Under the pieces are notes generated by a model. The model did not search any database. It was not told where the DNA came from and worked only from the letters and a program-made list of their open reading frames with translations. A stretch of DNA of 15,630 nucleotides. It comes from CAYJAD01 sp964372165 (GTDB taxonomy: Bacteria > Desulfobacterota > Desulfovibrionia > Desulfovibrionales > Desulfovibrionaceae). The DNA lies in contig CAYJPT010000048.1 in the NCBI GenBank assembly GCA_964372165.1, positions 1-15,630 on the forward strand, given 5' to 3'. How positions within the stretch are numbered: the first letter of the stretch is position 1; each line of letters begins with the position of its first letter. This document shows positions 7,692 to 15,507 of this stretch, piece by piece. The translations under genes and the position numbers were made by a program.

Positions 7692-9143
7692 CTATTTAGC
7701 CATATCTTCCGTTAATACCATATTTCTGGCAGCCCCTGTTTCGTCCAAGCGACGTACTGGAGTATTGACTGGCGCATTTTGCATAGATGCCGGGTCAGCA
7801 ATACCTTGTTTTACCACTTCTTCAAGTACGGCTACAAATTCATCCAACGTTTCTTTGCTTTCCGTTTCAGTAGGCTCTATCATAAGGCACTCTGGCACAA
7901 TAAGCGGGAAATAAATGGTTGGTGCATGATAGCCCCTATCAAGTAAACCTTTGGCAATATCTAATGCTCTTAATTCCCCTCCATGGGCAGCAGGAGCGGA
8001 GGCCACAAATTCATGGGCGCAGATACGTTTGTATGGAACATCTAAGAAAGCTTCTGTAAGCTTTTTGATGTAGTTTGCATTAAGTACAGCAAATTCAGAG
8101 GCACGAGTAAGTCCTTCGCCGCCAAGACGTAGCACATAGGCATAGGCTTTTAAAAGTACACTAAAGCTGCCATAAAATGGCGCTATATAACCAATGCTCT
8201 TTGGGTAGTCGTACTTTAAGTAGAAGCTACCATCATCCTTTTTTTGCACGCGTGAAACAGGCAAATAAGGAGTAAGGCGAGCAGAAACACCCACTGGTCC
8301 TGCACCTGGGCCACCACCACCGTGTGGTGTACCAAGGGTTTTGTGTACATTCCAGTGTACAACGTCAAAGCCCACATCACCTACACGCATCTTACCCATG
8401 ATAGCATTCATATTAGCGCCATCATAATATAGTAAAGCATCTACGCGGCGTAGTTTTTCTACAATAGTTGGTAAGTGTGTTTCAAAAAGCCCAAGAGTGT
8501 TGGGGCAAGTCATCATAACAGCAGCTACATCATCTGTTAAGGCAGCTTCTAGTGCTTCTGGATCAATAATACCATCTTTAGAAACAATATTTACTACTTC
8601 ATATCCGGCTAACACAGCTGAGGCAGGGTTTGTCCCGTGGGCTGCGTCTGGGCATATGACTTTAGTCTTTTTATTGCCTTTGTCACGATGATATGCGGCA
8701 ATAAGCATGGCACCGGTAAATTCACCATGTGCGCCTGCCATAGGCTGTAAGGTGTAGGCATCCATGCCGGTAATCTCGCATAAAAGACGCTCAAAATCCC
8801 AAATGCACTCTAGCGCACCTTGGGTATAATTTTCGCCACCTTTAATTTGAGCAATGGCAGGGTGTAGTGAAGCAAAACCTGATAAACTTGCAATGTACTC
8901 TGTAAATTTTGGATTGTACTTCATGGTACAAGAACCTAAAGGATAAAAATTACCATCTACACTAAAATTAAGTTTAGAAAGTGCCGTAAAGTGGCGCACT
9001 ACATCTAATTCTGAAAGTTCAGGTAAATCAAGTGGTATTTTGCGAAGCAAACTATCTGGTAAAAGTTCCTTTGCACTTACACTTGCTTTTTCCGGCATGC
9101 AAGCTCGACGCCCAGAAATGGATTTTTCAAAAAGTGTTTTCAT
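7692..9143 (-). CDS. gcvPB: Glycine dehydrogenase (decarboxylating) subunit 2
   Basis: This is the PLP-binding half of the two-subunit glycine decarboxylase (P protein). With GcvPA it decarboxylates glycine and passes the aminomethyl group to lipoyl-GcvH, or carries out the reverse reaction. The 483-aa length fits the PB family. The PLP lysine is K268 in HWNVHKTLGTPHGGGGPG, and the family segments YPLGSCTMKYNPK (about 67-79) and AAHGTNPASA (167-176) are present. The ATG overlaps the gcvPA stop (ATGA, 9140-9143), which implies translational coupling and equal amounts of the two subunits. Its TAG stop is followed by a hairpin. Confidence 0.97.
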   Translation of the reverse strand: MKTLFEKSISGRRACMPEKASVSAKELLPDSLLRKIPLDLPELSELDVVRHFTALSKLNFSVDGNFYPLGSCTMKYNPKFTEYIASLSGFASLHPAIAQIKGGENYTQGALECIWDFERLLCEITGMDAYTLQPMAGAHGEFTGAMLIAAYHRDKGNKKTKVICPDAAHGTNPASAVLAGYEVVNIVSKDGIIDPEALEAALTDDVAAVMMTCPNTLGLFETHLPTIVEKLRRVDALLYYDGANMNAIMGKMRVGDVGFDVVHWNVHKTLGTPHGGGGPGAGPVGVSARLTPYLPVSRVQKKDDGSFYLKYDYPKSIGYIAPFYGSFSVLLKAYAYVLRLGGEGLTRASEFAVLNANYIKKLTEAFLDVPYKRICAHEFVASAPAAHGGELRALDIAKGLLDRGYHAPTIYFPLIVPECLMIEPTETESKETLDEFVAVLEEVVKQGIADPASMQNAPVNTPVRRLDETGAARNMVLTEDMAK

Positions 9144-10474
9144 TTGAGTTCTCCCTTTACGATTTCCATAAGGGTATCTATTTGTTCATGGGTGTTTTTT
9201 TCTGTGCAGGCAAAGAGTAATACATTTTCTAAATCATTATAGTAAGTGCTCACAGGGAAGCCAACTGCAAAACCTTTTTCTAATAGTTTTTTAGCTAAAG
9301 TTTCAGCTGGTACAGGCAAGCGCAAAGCCACCTCATTACCATAAGGTGCATCAGATAATAAACTTACACCGGGAAGTTTGGTCCATTGTGAAACAGCATA
9401 GCGAGTATTTTCCATACCACGCAAAGCTACACGCTCTAAACCTTCAGTGCCAAGTAAAGACATATGCACTAAACTGCGCAAGGCGCACAAGGCTTGGTTT
9501 GAGCATATATTAGACGTAGCCTTGGCACGACGTATGTGTTGTTCACGTGCTTGTAATGTTAAAACATAGCCTGTTTTACCATCAACGTCAGTGGTACGTC
9601 CAACTATGCGTCCTGGAAATTGACGTATAAGGTCTTTGCGGCAAGTCATAATGCCAAGATATGGACCACCAAAAGAAAGTGGCATGCCAAGAGCCTGACC
9701 ATCAGCCACTGCTATGTCGGCATTCATTTCACCAGCTGTTTTTATTATGGCTTGCAATACCGGATATACAGAGATAATGGAAAGAGCTTTTTGTGCTTTA
9801 ACGTGAGCAAAAAGTGCAGTGTAATCTTCAATGCTACCAAAAAAGTTGGGATTTTGTACCACAATGGCAGCACATGTATTGTCAACGGCTTTGGTAAGTC
9901 CGTCCATATCTGGGCGTCCATCTTTATGTGGAACTTCTTGTATTTCCACATCTAAATTAGCACAATATGAATGAACCATACGTCGCCAAATGGGATTAAC
10001 ACCCTCATCAATAATAATTTTGCTGCGGCGTGTTTGGCGTATAGCCATCATCATAGCTTCAAAAATAGCTGAACCACCGTCATATACAGAGGCATTAGTA
10101 CAATCCATACCTAAAAGGCGAGTTATAGCCGTTTGAAACTCAAAGATAGCTTGCAAAGTGCCTTGTGAAGATTCTGGCTGATAAGGAGTGTATGCAGTAT
10201 AAAATTCACCCCTTGAGGTGAGAGCGTCAACTGCTTTTGGTATATAGTGGTCATAAAAACCTGCACCTAAAAAACTAACTACATTAGGAGAATTTTTGGC
10301 GGCAAGCGTTTCTAATTGATGGCATACATCTTCTTCAGTGCGTCCTTTGGGTAAATCAAAAGATTGTGGACGCATGGAAGGTTGTATGTCTGCAAAAAGA
10401 TCATCCATTGTTTTTACGCCAATGCAGTCTAGCATTTTACGTAAGTCATCATCTGTATGTGGAATATAAGGCAT
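9140..10474 (-). CDS. gcvPA: Glycine dehydrogenase (decarboxylating) subunit 1
   Basis: This is the N-terminal-type half of the split P protein; it pairs with GcvPB to form the active glycine decarboxylase. The 444-aa length is typical of PA. Family features include MPYIPHTDDD at the N-terminus, FLGAGFYDHYIP, YTPYQPESSQGTLQ, ASVYDGGSAIFEA and the later ADGQALGMPLSFGGPYLG region. The start at 10474 is preceded by AGAGG about 7 nt upstream. Split P proteins are usual in anaerobes and thermophiles. It lies 56 nt after gcvH, with a palindromic hairpin in the gap, and overlaps gcvPB by 4 nt. Confidence 0.96.
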   Translation of the reverse strand: MPYIPHTDDDLRKMLDCIGVKTMDDLFADIQPSMRPQSFDLPKGRTEEDVCHQLETLAAKNSPNVVSFLGAGFYDHYIPKAVDALTSRGEFYTAYTPYQPESSQGTLQAIFEFQTAITRLLGMDCTNASVYDGGSAIFEAMMMAIRQTRRSKIIIDEGVNPIWRRMVHSYCANLDVEIQEVPHKDGRPDMDGLTKAVDNTCAAIVVQNPNFFGSIEDYTALFAHVKAQKALSIISVYPVLQAIIKTAGEMNADIAVADGQALGMPLSFGGPYLGIMTCRKDLIRQFPGRIVGRTTDVDGKTGYVLTLQAREQHIRRAKATSNICSNQALCALRSLVHMSLLGTEGLERVALRGMENTRYAVSQWTKLPGVSLLSDAPYGNEVALRLPVPAETLAKKLLEKGFAVGFPVSTYYNDLENVLLFACTEKNTHEQIDTLMEIVKGELK

Positions 10475-10486
10475 GATTTTACCTCT

Positions 10487-10523
10487 ATTATATACAAAAC
10501 GTCAAATTTTACAATTTGACGTT
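10487..10523 (-). promoter_or_regulatory. Palindromic hairpin and possible internal promoter before gcvPA
   Basis: AACGTCAAATT (10498-10508) and AATTTGACGTT (10513-10523) are perfect 11-bp arms. The minus-strand RNA loop is GUAA, a GNRA tetraloop, and the stem is followed by UUUUG. The same stretch could act as DNA: TTGTAA (10514-10509) is 16 nt from a consensus TATAAT (10492-10487) on the minus strand, so the palindrome would cover the -35 region like an operator. Alternatives are a processing or stability hairpin that keeps gcvH mRNA in excess, or a weak terminator. ATTTGACGT recurs before fhs. Confidence 0.45.
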
Positions 10524-10530
10524 AGCATTA

Positions 10531-10914
10531 TTAATGTTTTTCGTTAGCGCATAATTCTTCATAAGCCGCTGCGTCTAAAAGACCTTCAGCTTTTGCCGTA
10601 AGCTTAATACGAACCATCCAACCATCTGTAAAAGGCGCTTTATTTACAAGCTCAGGGTTTTCATTCAAAGCTTCGTTAACAGCTATTACTTCACCACTTG
10701 CAGGTGAATAAAGTTCACTGGCAGCTTTTACAGATTCAATAGCACCAAATTCTGCATCGGCCTCTATGGTGTCACCAACTGACGGAAGATCCACGTAAGT
10801 TATGTCGCCAAGGGAAGTTTGAGCAAAATCAGTGATGCCGATAAGGGCTTCATCGCCTTCTACTTTTAGCCATTCGTGTGAAGTGTGATACAATAAATCT
10901 GTAGGGTTACTCAT
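10531..10914 (-). CDS. gcvH: Glycine cleavage system H protein
   Basis: This is the small cytoplasmic lipoyl carrier that shuttles the aminomethyl group among the P, T and L proteins. The 127-aa length is normal. The lipoylated lysine is K63 within GAIESVKAASELYSP, the diagnostic motif. The N-terminus (YHTSHEWLKVEGDEALIGIT) also matches the family. The start at 10914 has GGAGG with 9-nt spacing. It sits 24 nt after gcvT and 56 nt before gcvPA. In many organisms H protein is needed in excess over P protein; the hairpin just after this gene could serve that by protecting or ending the gcvTH message, which is inference. Confidence 0.98.
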   Translation of the reverse strand: MSNPTDLLYHTSHEWLKVEGDEALIGITDFAQTSLGDITYVDLPSVGDTIEADAEFGAIESVKAASELYSPASGEVIAVNEALNENPELVNKAPFTDGWMVRIKLTAKAEGLLDAAAYEELCANEKH

Positions 10915-10938
10915 GGTACAAAACCTCCAAAAAAAATT

Positions 10939-12027
10939 TTATAATTTTATACGTGCAGTGCCTTTTGTGTAAAAAGGCAATTCCACTACTGCAGCAGGCA
11001 AGGATGCACGGGCAGTTTTAACAGCAAAATCTTTAATTTCTGCATGGGCAGCGTCTACCCAAGCAAATGCAATAACATAACCCAAGGAGGGTGCAAAAGA
11101 ACCACTTGTTACACGCCCAACTTCTGTACCGTCGGTTAGTGTAAGTATGTCACCTTCACGAGCAGCACGGCGGCCCTCAATGCGCAAAGGCATAAGCACT
11201 TGACGTACGCTTGATACTCCAGCATGACCTACATAGGGCACAGTGCTGGTAAGCATTTTGCCCATACCAGCTTCGGTTGGATTGTGATTTGTGTCAAGCT
11301 CATGTCCATACAATGGTAAACCAGATTCAAGGCGCAAAGTATCACGTGCACCTAGTCCGGCAGGTTTTACACGTGTATCTTGCAAAAGTTTTTCCCAAAG
11401 AGGCAAGGTAAGATCCCAAGGGATGTAAAGTTCATAACCCAATTCACCAGTATAACCTGTGCGGCTTACCATAACTTGTTGGCCCATAAAGTCTACATGC
11501 ATAAAGGCAAAATAACCTAAATCTCTGAAAGACATGGAAAAAAGGTCTTCTAAAATGTCAATGGACTTAGGTCCTTGAAGGTCAATTTTGCCAGTTTTTG
11601 TTGAAATATCTTCAAGTGTAATGCCTTCTGGCATACGTGCCTTTAATGCTGCAAAATCGCTTGCAGTACATGCGCCATTGACAACCAACATAAAGCTGTC
11701 AGTATCCATGCGATAGGTTATGAAGTCGTCTAATATATTGCCTTGTTCGTTTAGCAAGAAACCATAACGGCATTTTGAAACTGGTAATTTTTCAATATTT
11801 TGGGTAACGGCAAGGTCAAGGGCTTTGGCAGCACCTTCGCCATAAAGCAAAAATTCACCCATGTGACATATATCAAATATGGATGCCACTGTGCGGGTGT
11901 GTTCATGCTCGGCCAAAATACCTTCATATTGAATGGGCATATCCCAGTTGGCAAAATTTGCCATTTTGGCACCATGGGAACGGTGCCATGCAGTTAACGG
12001 GGTTTCAAGTAATTGTGACTCATCCAT
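10939..12027 (-). CDS. gcvT: Glycine cleavage system aminomethyltransferase (T protein)
   Basis: The T protein exchanges the methylene group between aminomethyl-lipoyl-GcvH and tetrahydrofolate, releasing ammonia; run backwards, it loads methylene-THF and ammonia onto H protein. The 362-aa product has the GcvT pattern: TPLTAWHRSHGAKM near the N-terminus, the conserved catalytic-Asp region NEQGNILDDFITYR, the SRTGYTGELGYELY segment and ARDTLRLESGLPLYGHEL. The start at 12027 is chosen because GGAGG lies 9 nt upstream. An in-frame ATG at 12111 would add 28 unrelated residues and run through the terminator hairpin, so it is rejected. gcvH follows 24 nt later. Confidence 0.96.
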   Translation of the reverse strand: MDESQLLETPLTAWHRSHGAKMANFANWDMPIQYEGILAEHEHTRTVASIFDICHMGEFLLYGEGAAKALDLAVTQNIEKLPVSKCRYGFLLNEQGNILDDFITYRMDTDSFMLVVNGACTASDFAALKARMPEGITLEDISTKTGKIDLQGPKSIDILEDLFSMSFRDLGYFAFMHVDFMGQQVMVSRTGYTGELGYELYIPWDLTLPLWEKLLQDTRVKPAGLGARDTLRLESGLPLYGHELDTNHNPTEAGMGKMLTSTVPYVGHAGVSSVRQVLMPLRIEGRRAAREGDILTLTDGTEVGRVTSGSFAPSLGYVIAFAWVDAAHAEIKDFAVKTARASLPAAVVELPFYTKGTARIKL

Positions 12028-12075
12028 GCTGAGAAACCTCCTATGCGGATTAGAAAAAACAGTAAAATGGTGTTT

Positions 12076-12118
12076 AAAAAATTGGGCCTCACAAAGTCTC
12101 TTAGACTCCATGAGACCC
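12076..12118 (-). terminator. Intrinsic terminator or attenuator between the GltD-like gene and gcvT
   Basis: On the minus strand GGGUCUCAUGGAGUCU-AAG-AGACUUUGUGAGGCCC forms a continuous 16-bp stem with four G-U wobbles (arms 12118-12103 and 12099-12084) and a 3-nt loop. It is followed by AAUUUUUU (12083-12076). This is a textbook Rho-independent terminator, 38 nt past the upstream gene's stop and about 50 nt before the gcvT start. A weak promoter between it and gcvT (TTTAAA, 18 nt, TCTAAT) is possible but not convincing. Confidence 0.8.
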
Positions 12119-12155
12119 TATTGCATGCATTTATTAAATGACGCTTTGCGCTATA

Positions 12156-13757
12156 TTAACGTAACAAGTATGGAATTTCAACCCACAAAGCTTTTTTGGG
12201 GCATTCTACTTCACATGGTAAGCAGAACCAACAAGTACGATTTTTACCGCAAGGGCCTCCGCAAGACAGACAACGTGATGCTTCATCTTGCGCTTGTTTT
12301 TCAGTTAAAACGCCTTCTAATGGCTCATAATCTCCCACACCTCTGCAAGTGAAAATTTGTGCTTCTTGGCGTTTTGCTGTGGATTCGTCAGTATGATCAA
12401 TGTCAAATTCTGTTAAGAATGGTCCAGGGTAGGAACGTTCAAAACGTAGATGCTCATTTTTGACAAATCTGTCAGCAGAAATAGCTGCTTCACGTCCCAA
12501 AGCCATTGCTCCAATTACAGAACCTGGGCCTTTGAGGTAGTCACCAGCAACAAATACCTTACTATCCTTGCATTGTAGTGTTAAGGCATCTATTTGGTAA
12601 ATGTCATCCAAGGTAAATGGGCTATTGGAAAGAATTTCGCTGTCGCGATCTGCACCAATGGCTATAATAACCGCATCAGCTTCAACAGATGTAATTTCAC
12701 CACCGTAGCACGGATTAAATATACCATTTTCATCAAACACAGCTTTACAAATTTGTGTGTTGATATGTGTAAGTTTTCCGTTTGTTCCTTCAAAGCCCTT
12801 TACGCCATTGCTTGGCATAATAAGAATACCGTCACGTTGTGCTTGACGTAATTCTTCAGGGAAAGCTGGTAATTCACCTTCCTTTTCTAGAGCAAGCATG
12901 GTTACGCTTTTTGCACCTTGTCTTATGGCTGACATTGCAGCGTCAACTGCCATATTACCACCACCGCAAACAAATACATTACCACTCAATTTTGGTGCAG
13001 TACCTTCGCGGCACTGAGAAAGGAATTCTAGTCCTTTATATACGCCTTCAAGGTCTTCACCGGGAACGCCTAGACTTTTGCTCTTCCATAAACCATTGGT
13101 CAGAAGAACAGCGTCGTTGTCGTCCATTAATTGCTGTAAGGTCACAGTTGTACCAATTGCTGTGTTACACTTAAACTGAACGCCAAGTTTTGGCAAGATG
13201 GCAATATCACGCTCCAAAACTTCCTTTGGCAAACGATAAGCAGGAATACCATAGGCAAGCATGCCACCAACACTGCTCTTACTTTCATAAACAACAACAT
13301 TGTGACCACTAACTGCTAAGTCATAAGCAGCAACAAGACCAGCTGGTCCGCCACCAATAATAGCTATGTTTTTGCCGGTGCTTTTGGCAACTTCAGGCAT
13401 TGGTACTTCATGCTTTTCAGAGAAGATGAAGTGCTTTAATGCACGAATAGAGATTGATTCATCACTTTTGCCTTTTTCGCATTGTTGTTCACAAGGATGG
13501 TTACATACTGTACACATAACTTCTGGAAAAGGAAGTTTGTCACGTACAACCTCTCTCGCTTCGGCATACTGACCTCGCTTGATTAGTTGTACGTAACCTT
13601 GGACATTAACACCCATTGGGCACGCTTGGCGGCATGGTGCCAAATTTAAGCGGATGTTGTCCAAAATACAACGGTCGGCGCATCGTCCACAGAAGATGCA
13701 TTCGTCTTTATCAATTTTTATATTGTCTTCATAACTTTCAAGATAGCTTGGACTCAT
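12156..13757 (-). CDS. GltD-like FAD oxidoreductase with extra N- and C-terminal 4Fe-4S motifs
   Basis: This is a 533-aa soluble flavoprotein of the glutamate-synthase small-subunit superfamily. An N-terminal 4Fe-4S motif (C20, C23, C26, C30) precedes the GltD-type cysteine region (C42, C46, C82, C85, C89, C93). The FAD motif IIGGGPAGL is at 133-141 and a second Rossmann motif VCGGGNMAVD at 263-272. Where GltD relatives have YRR, this protein has LALEKEGELPA, so NADPH binding there is doubtful. The C-terminus adds CLSC (496-499), C503 and a ferredoxin-type CxxCxxCxxxCP (C509, C512, C515, C519). It starts 3 nt after the AprA-like gene, its ribosome site (AAAGGGGG) overlapping that gene's end, so the two products probably form a complex. 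It may pass electrons between the AprA-like flavoprotein and a ferredoxin or nucleotide. The true substrate is unknown. Confidence 0.85.
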   Translation of the reverse strand: MSPSYLESYEDNIKIDKDECIFCGRCADRCILDNIRLNLAPCRQACPMGVNVQGYVQLIKRGQYAEAREVVRDKLPFPEVMCTVCNHPCEQQCEKGKSDESISIRALKHFIFSEKHEVPMPEVAKSTGKNIAIIGGGPAGLVAAYDLAVSGHNVVVYESKSSVGGMLAYGIPAYRLPKEVLERDIAILPKLGVQFKCNTAIGTTVTLQQLMDDNDAVLLTNGLWKSKSLGVPGEDLEGVYKGLEFLSQCREGTAPKLSGNVFVCGGGNMAVDAAMSAIRQGAKSVTMLALEKEGELPAFPEELRQAQRDGILIMPSNGVKGFEGTNGKLTHINTQICKAVFDENGIFNPCYGGEITSVEADAVIIAIGADRDSEILSNSPFTLDDIYQIDALTLQCKDSKVFVAGDYLKGPGSVIGAMALGREAAISADRFVKNEHLRFERSYPGPFLTEFDIDHTDESTAKRQEAQIFTCRGVGDYEPLEGVLTEKQAQDEASRCLSCGGPCGKNRTCWFCLPCEVECPKKALWVEIPYLLR

Positions 13758-13760
13758 TTT

Positions 13761-15422
13761 TTACCCCCTTTCCGGCATACGTATAATATCTTTGTATGTT
13801 ACTTTAACATCTGCAGGATTTTCACCCATTGTTAAAACAATGTGCTTAGTCCATTCTGCGTCGTTACGTTCGGGGAAATCACTGCGATAGTGCCAAGGAT
13901 GCCAACGAGACTCACGGCGTTCTAAAGACGCTGTAGCACTTAATGTTGCACACTGTATGATATTTTCAACTTCCAAACACTTGAAAAGATCGTGTTCATT
14001 TTCAATACGTACCATAGTGTTGATTTCTTCACGGAAACGATTCATCCACCATAAAGCCCGATTAAGCTTGTATTCGTTTTTAGGTGGTTTTAAGTAGTCA
14101 CCGATAATACGACGAACTTTGAATTCAAATTCTTCAATGGAAATTGGATTTTTCTTTTGTGCTCTGCGAGCTTCAAGCTTGTCTATAACTTCTTGTACGC
14201 TTGCATGGTCAACTTCTTCATGTTCTACTTCTGCGGTGCGAAGAGTTGCATTTTCAGCACTAATTTCTCCATAAACAAAAGCACCTGATAAGTGACCACG
14301 CGCACATAATGATGTGTCACCAGCTGCATATAGACCAGGGATAGTTGTTTCGCCTTTTTCGTTAATGCGAACACCAGTTAAGCCATGCCCGCCACACAAA
14401 AATACTTCAGTTGGCCAAAGTTCAATTTCACCAGTACGGAAGTCATTGTTGCGACCTGCGTGGAAACGCTCAGAAGCCGGGCGCTCAGTGGTGAATAAAA
14501 TTTCTTCAATACCCTTGATGGTTTCTTCAGGCAAATGCTTAAGTTTAATGCGCATTGGACCTTTGTCTTGAAGGTGCTCCGCAAACATTGTCTTAATGGA
14601 TGGGTGTCCTTTATCACGACGTTCGTCAAAAGCGTTGAAAAGGTGCGCACCACGAGTAAGGGTAATGTAAAGTAAAGGTGCGTTAATGTCTTTGGTGATA
14701 TAATATACAAGGGTGTATTCAAAGCCGGATAATTCAGCACCTGCTCTGTAGGCTAACATATAACCATCACCAGTATTGCCTGGGAAGTCATAAACACCAT
14801 AAAGGTGGCCATTGTCTGGAAGACCAAAGCGTGCTGTACCACCAGCACTCAAAATTACTGATTTTGCACGTATGACAGAAATTTCGCCTGAACGAATGTT
14901 TATGCCAATGGCACCGCATACCTTGCCATTTTTTTTAAGTAATTGTAATCCCATTGTGCGATTCATTACTCTTGCACCTAGATCACGTGCTTTATCAGCA
15001 ATAAGGCGTTTAAGCTCAGGCTCTTTCATGGTTACGCAAAAACGTCCTTTGGGGTGAACTTGAAGTACTTCGTACTCTCCGTCATACTTTGGGAAACATA
15101 CTCCCCAATCTACAAGGCGCTGCATGGTTTCATAGCTACGCTCAGCCATGCGGTAATTAACTGGTTCATCCATAATGCCTTCACAGCTTATGCCGTTGCC
15201 TTCCACATACTCTTCCGGTGTGCTTAAGCCAGGTAAGGCTACAATGTTCATGGCATCCATACCTCTGGCAATACAGCCTGAGTATTGTATGTCCCCTTTT
15301 TCAAGAACAAGTACATCCTGCTCGGGGTTCATTTCTTTTGCTCGAATTGCTGCCATGGCACCAGCACTACCACCACCGATGATCAAAATATCGGTATCTA
15401 TGATAGGATAATCGTACTTCAT
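13761..15422 (-). CDS. AprA/FrdA-like FAD flavoprotein of unknown substrate
   Basis: This 553-aa flavoprotein belongs to the succinate dehydrogenase / fumarate reductase / adenylylsulfate reductase alpha superfamily. The FAD motif IIGGGSAGAMAA is at 14-25, a second FAD-contact segment is IPGLYAAGDTSLCARGHLSG (361-380), and the C-terminal family motif is RRESRWHPWHYRSDFPERND (502-521). The fumarate reductase signatures HPTG and HGANRLGGNS are not present: the corresponding stretches read YYITKD (240-245) and ARGHLSGAFVYG (374-385). The latter resembles AprA more than FrdA. No aprB-type ferredoxin gene follows; a GltD-like protein takes that place 3 nt downstream. A strong ribosome site (GGGAGG) precedes the 15422 start. 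It heads the cluster behind a good promoter. Context suggests a redox role in glycine/C1 metabolism; calling it fumarate reductase or APS reductase is not supported. Confidence 0.82.
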   Translation of the reverse strand: MKYDYPIIDTDILIIGGGSAGAMAAIRAKEMNPEQDVLVLEKGDIQYSGCIARGMDAMNIVALPGLSTPEEYVEGNGISCEGIMDEPVNYRMAERSYETMQRLVDWGVCFPKYDGEYEVLQVHPKGRFCVTMKEPELKRLIADKARDLGARVMNRTMGLQLLKKNGKVCGAIGINIRSGEISVIRAKSVILSAGGTARFGLPDNGHLYGVYDFPGNTGDGYMLAYRAGAELSGFEYTLVYYITKDINAPLLYITLTRGAHLFNAFDERRDKGHPSIKTMFAEHLQDKGPMRIKLKHLPEETIKGIEEILFTTERPASERFHAGRNNDFRTGEIELWPTEVFLCGGHGLTGVRINEKGETTIPGLYAAGDTSLCARGHLSGAFVYGEISAENATLRTAEVEHEEVDHASVQEVIDKLEARRAQKKNPISIEEFEFKVRRIIGDYLKPPKNEYKLNRALWWMNRFREEINTMVRIENEHDLFKCLEVENIIQCATLSATASLERRESRWHPWHYRSDFPERNDAEWTKHIVLTMGENPADVKVTYKDIIRMPERG

Positions 15423-15507
15423 AGAAGTCCTCCCTTGTTATTACATCCCTAATGTTAGAGATAGACGAAATTGTATGTTGGCGAATCTCAGTACGCCTTT
15501 GAAAGTG

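Noticed and set aside
12028..12111. N-terminal extension of gcvT starting at 12111
   Set aside because: The extension is encoded by the terminator hairpin and lacks family similarity. The ATG at 12027 has GGAGG 9 nt upstream and begins the conserved GcvT sequence.
12028..12155. Glycine riboswitch upstream of gcvT
   Set aside because: Only 128 nt are available, most taken by the terminator hairpin, and none of the conserved glycine aptamer core strings is present.
135..15411. Plus-strand and short alternative-frame ORFs across the window
   Set aside because: All lie opposite or inside clearly conserved minus-strand genes, lack ribosome sites or recognisable domains, and are explained as shadows.
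13761..15422. Canonical aprA (dissimilatory APS reductase alpha) or frdA
   Set aside because: No aprB or frdB partner gene follows and the characteristic catalytic strings are absent; only the superfamily is supported.
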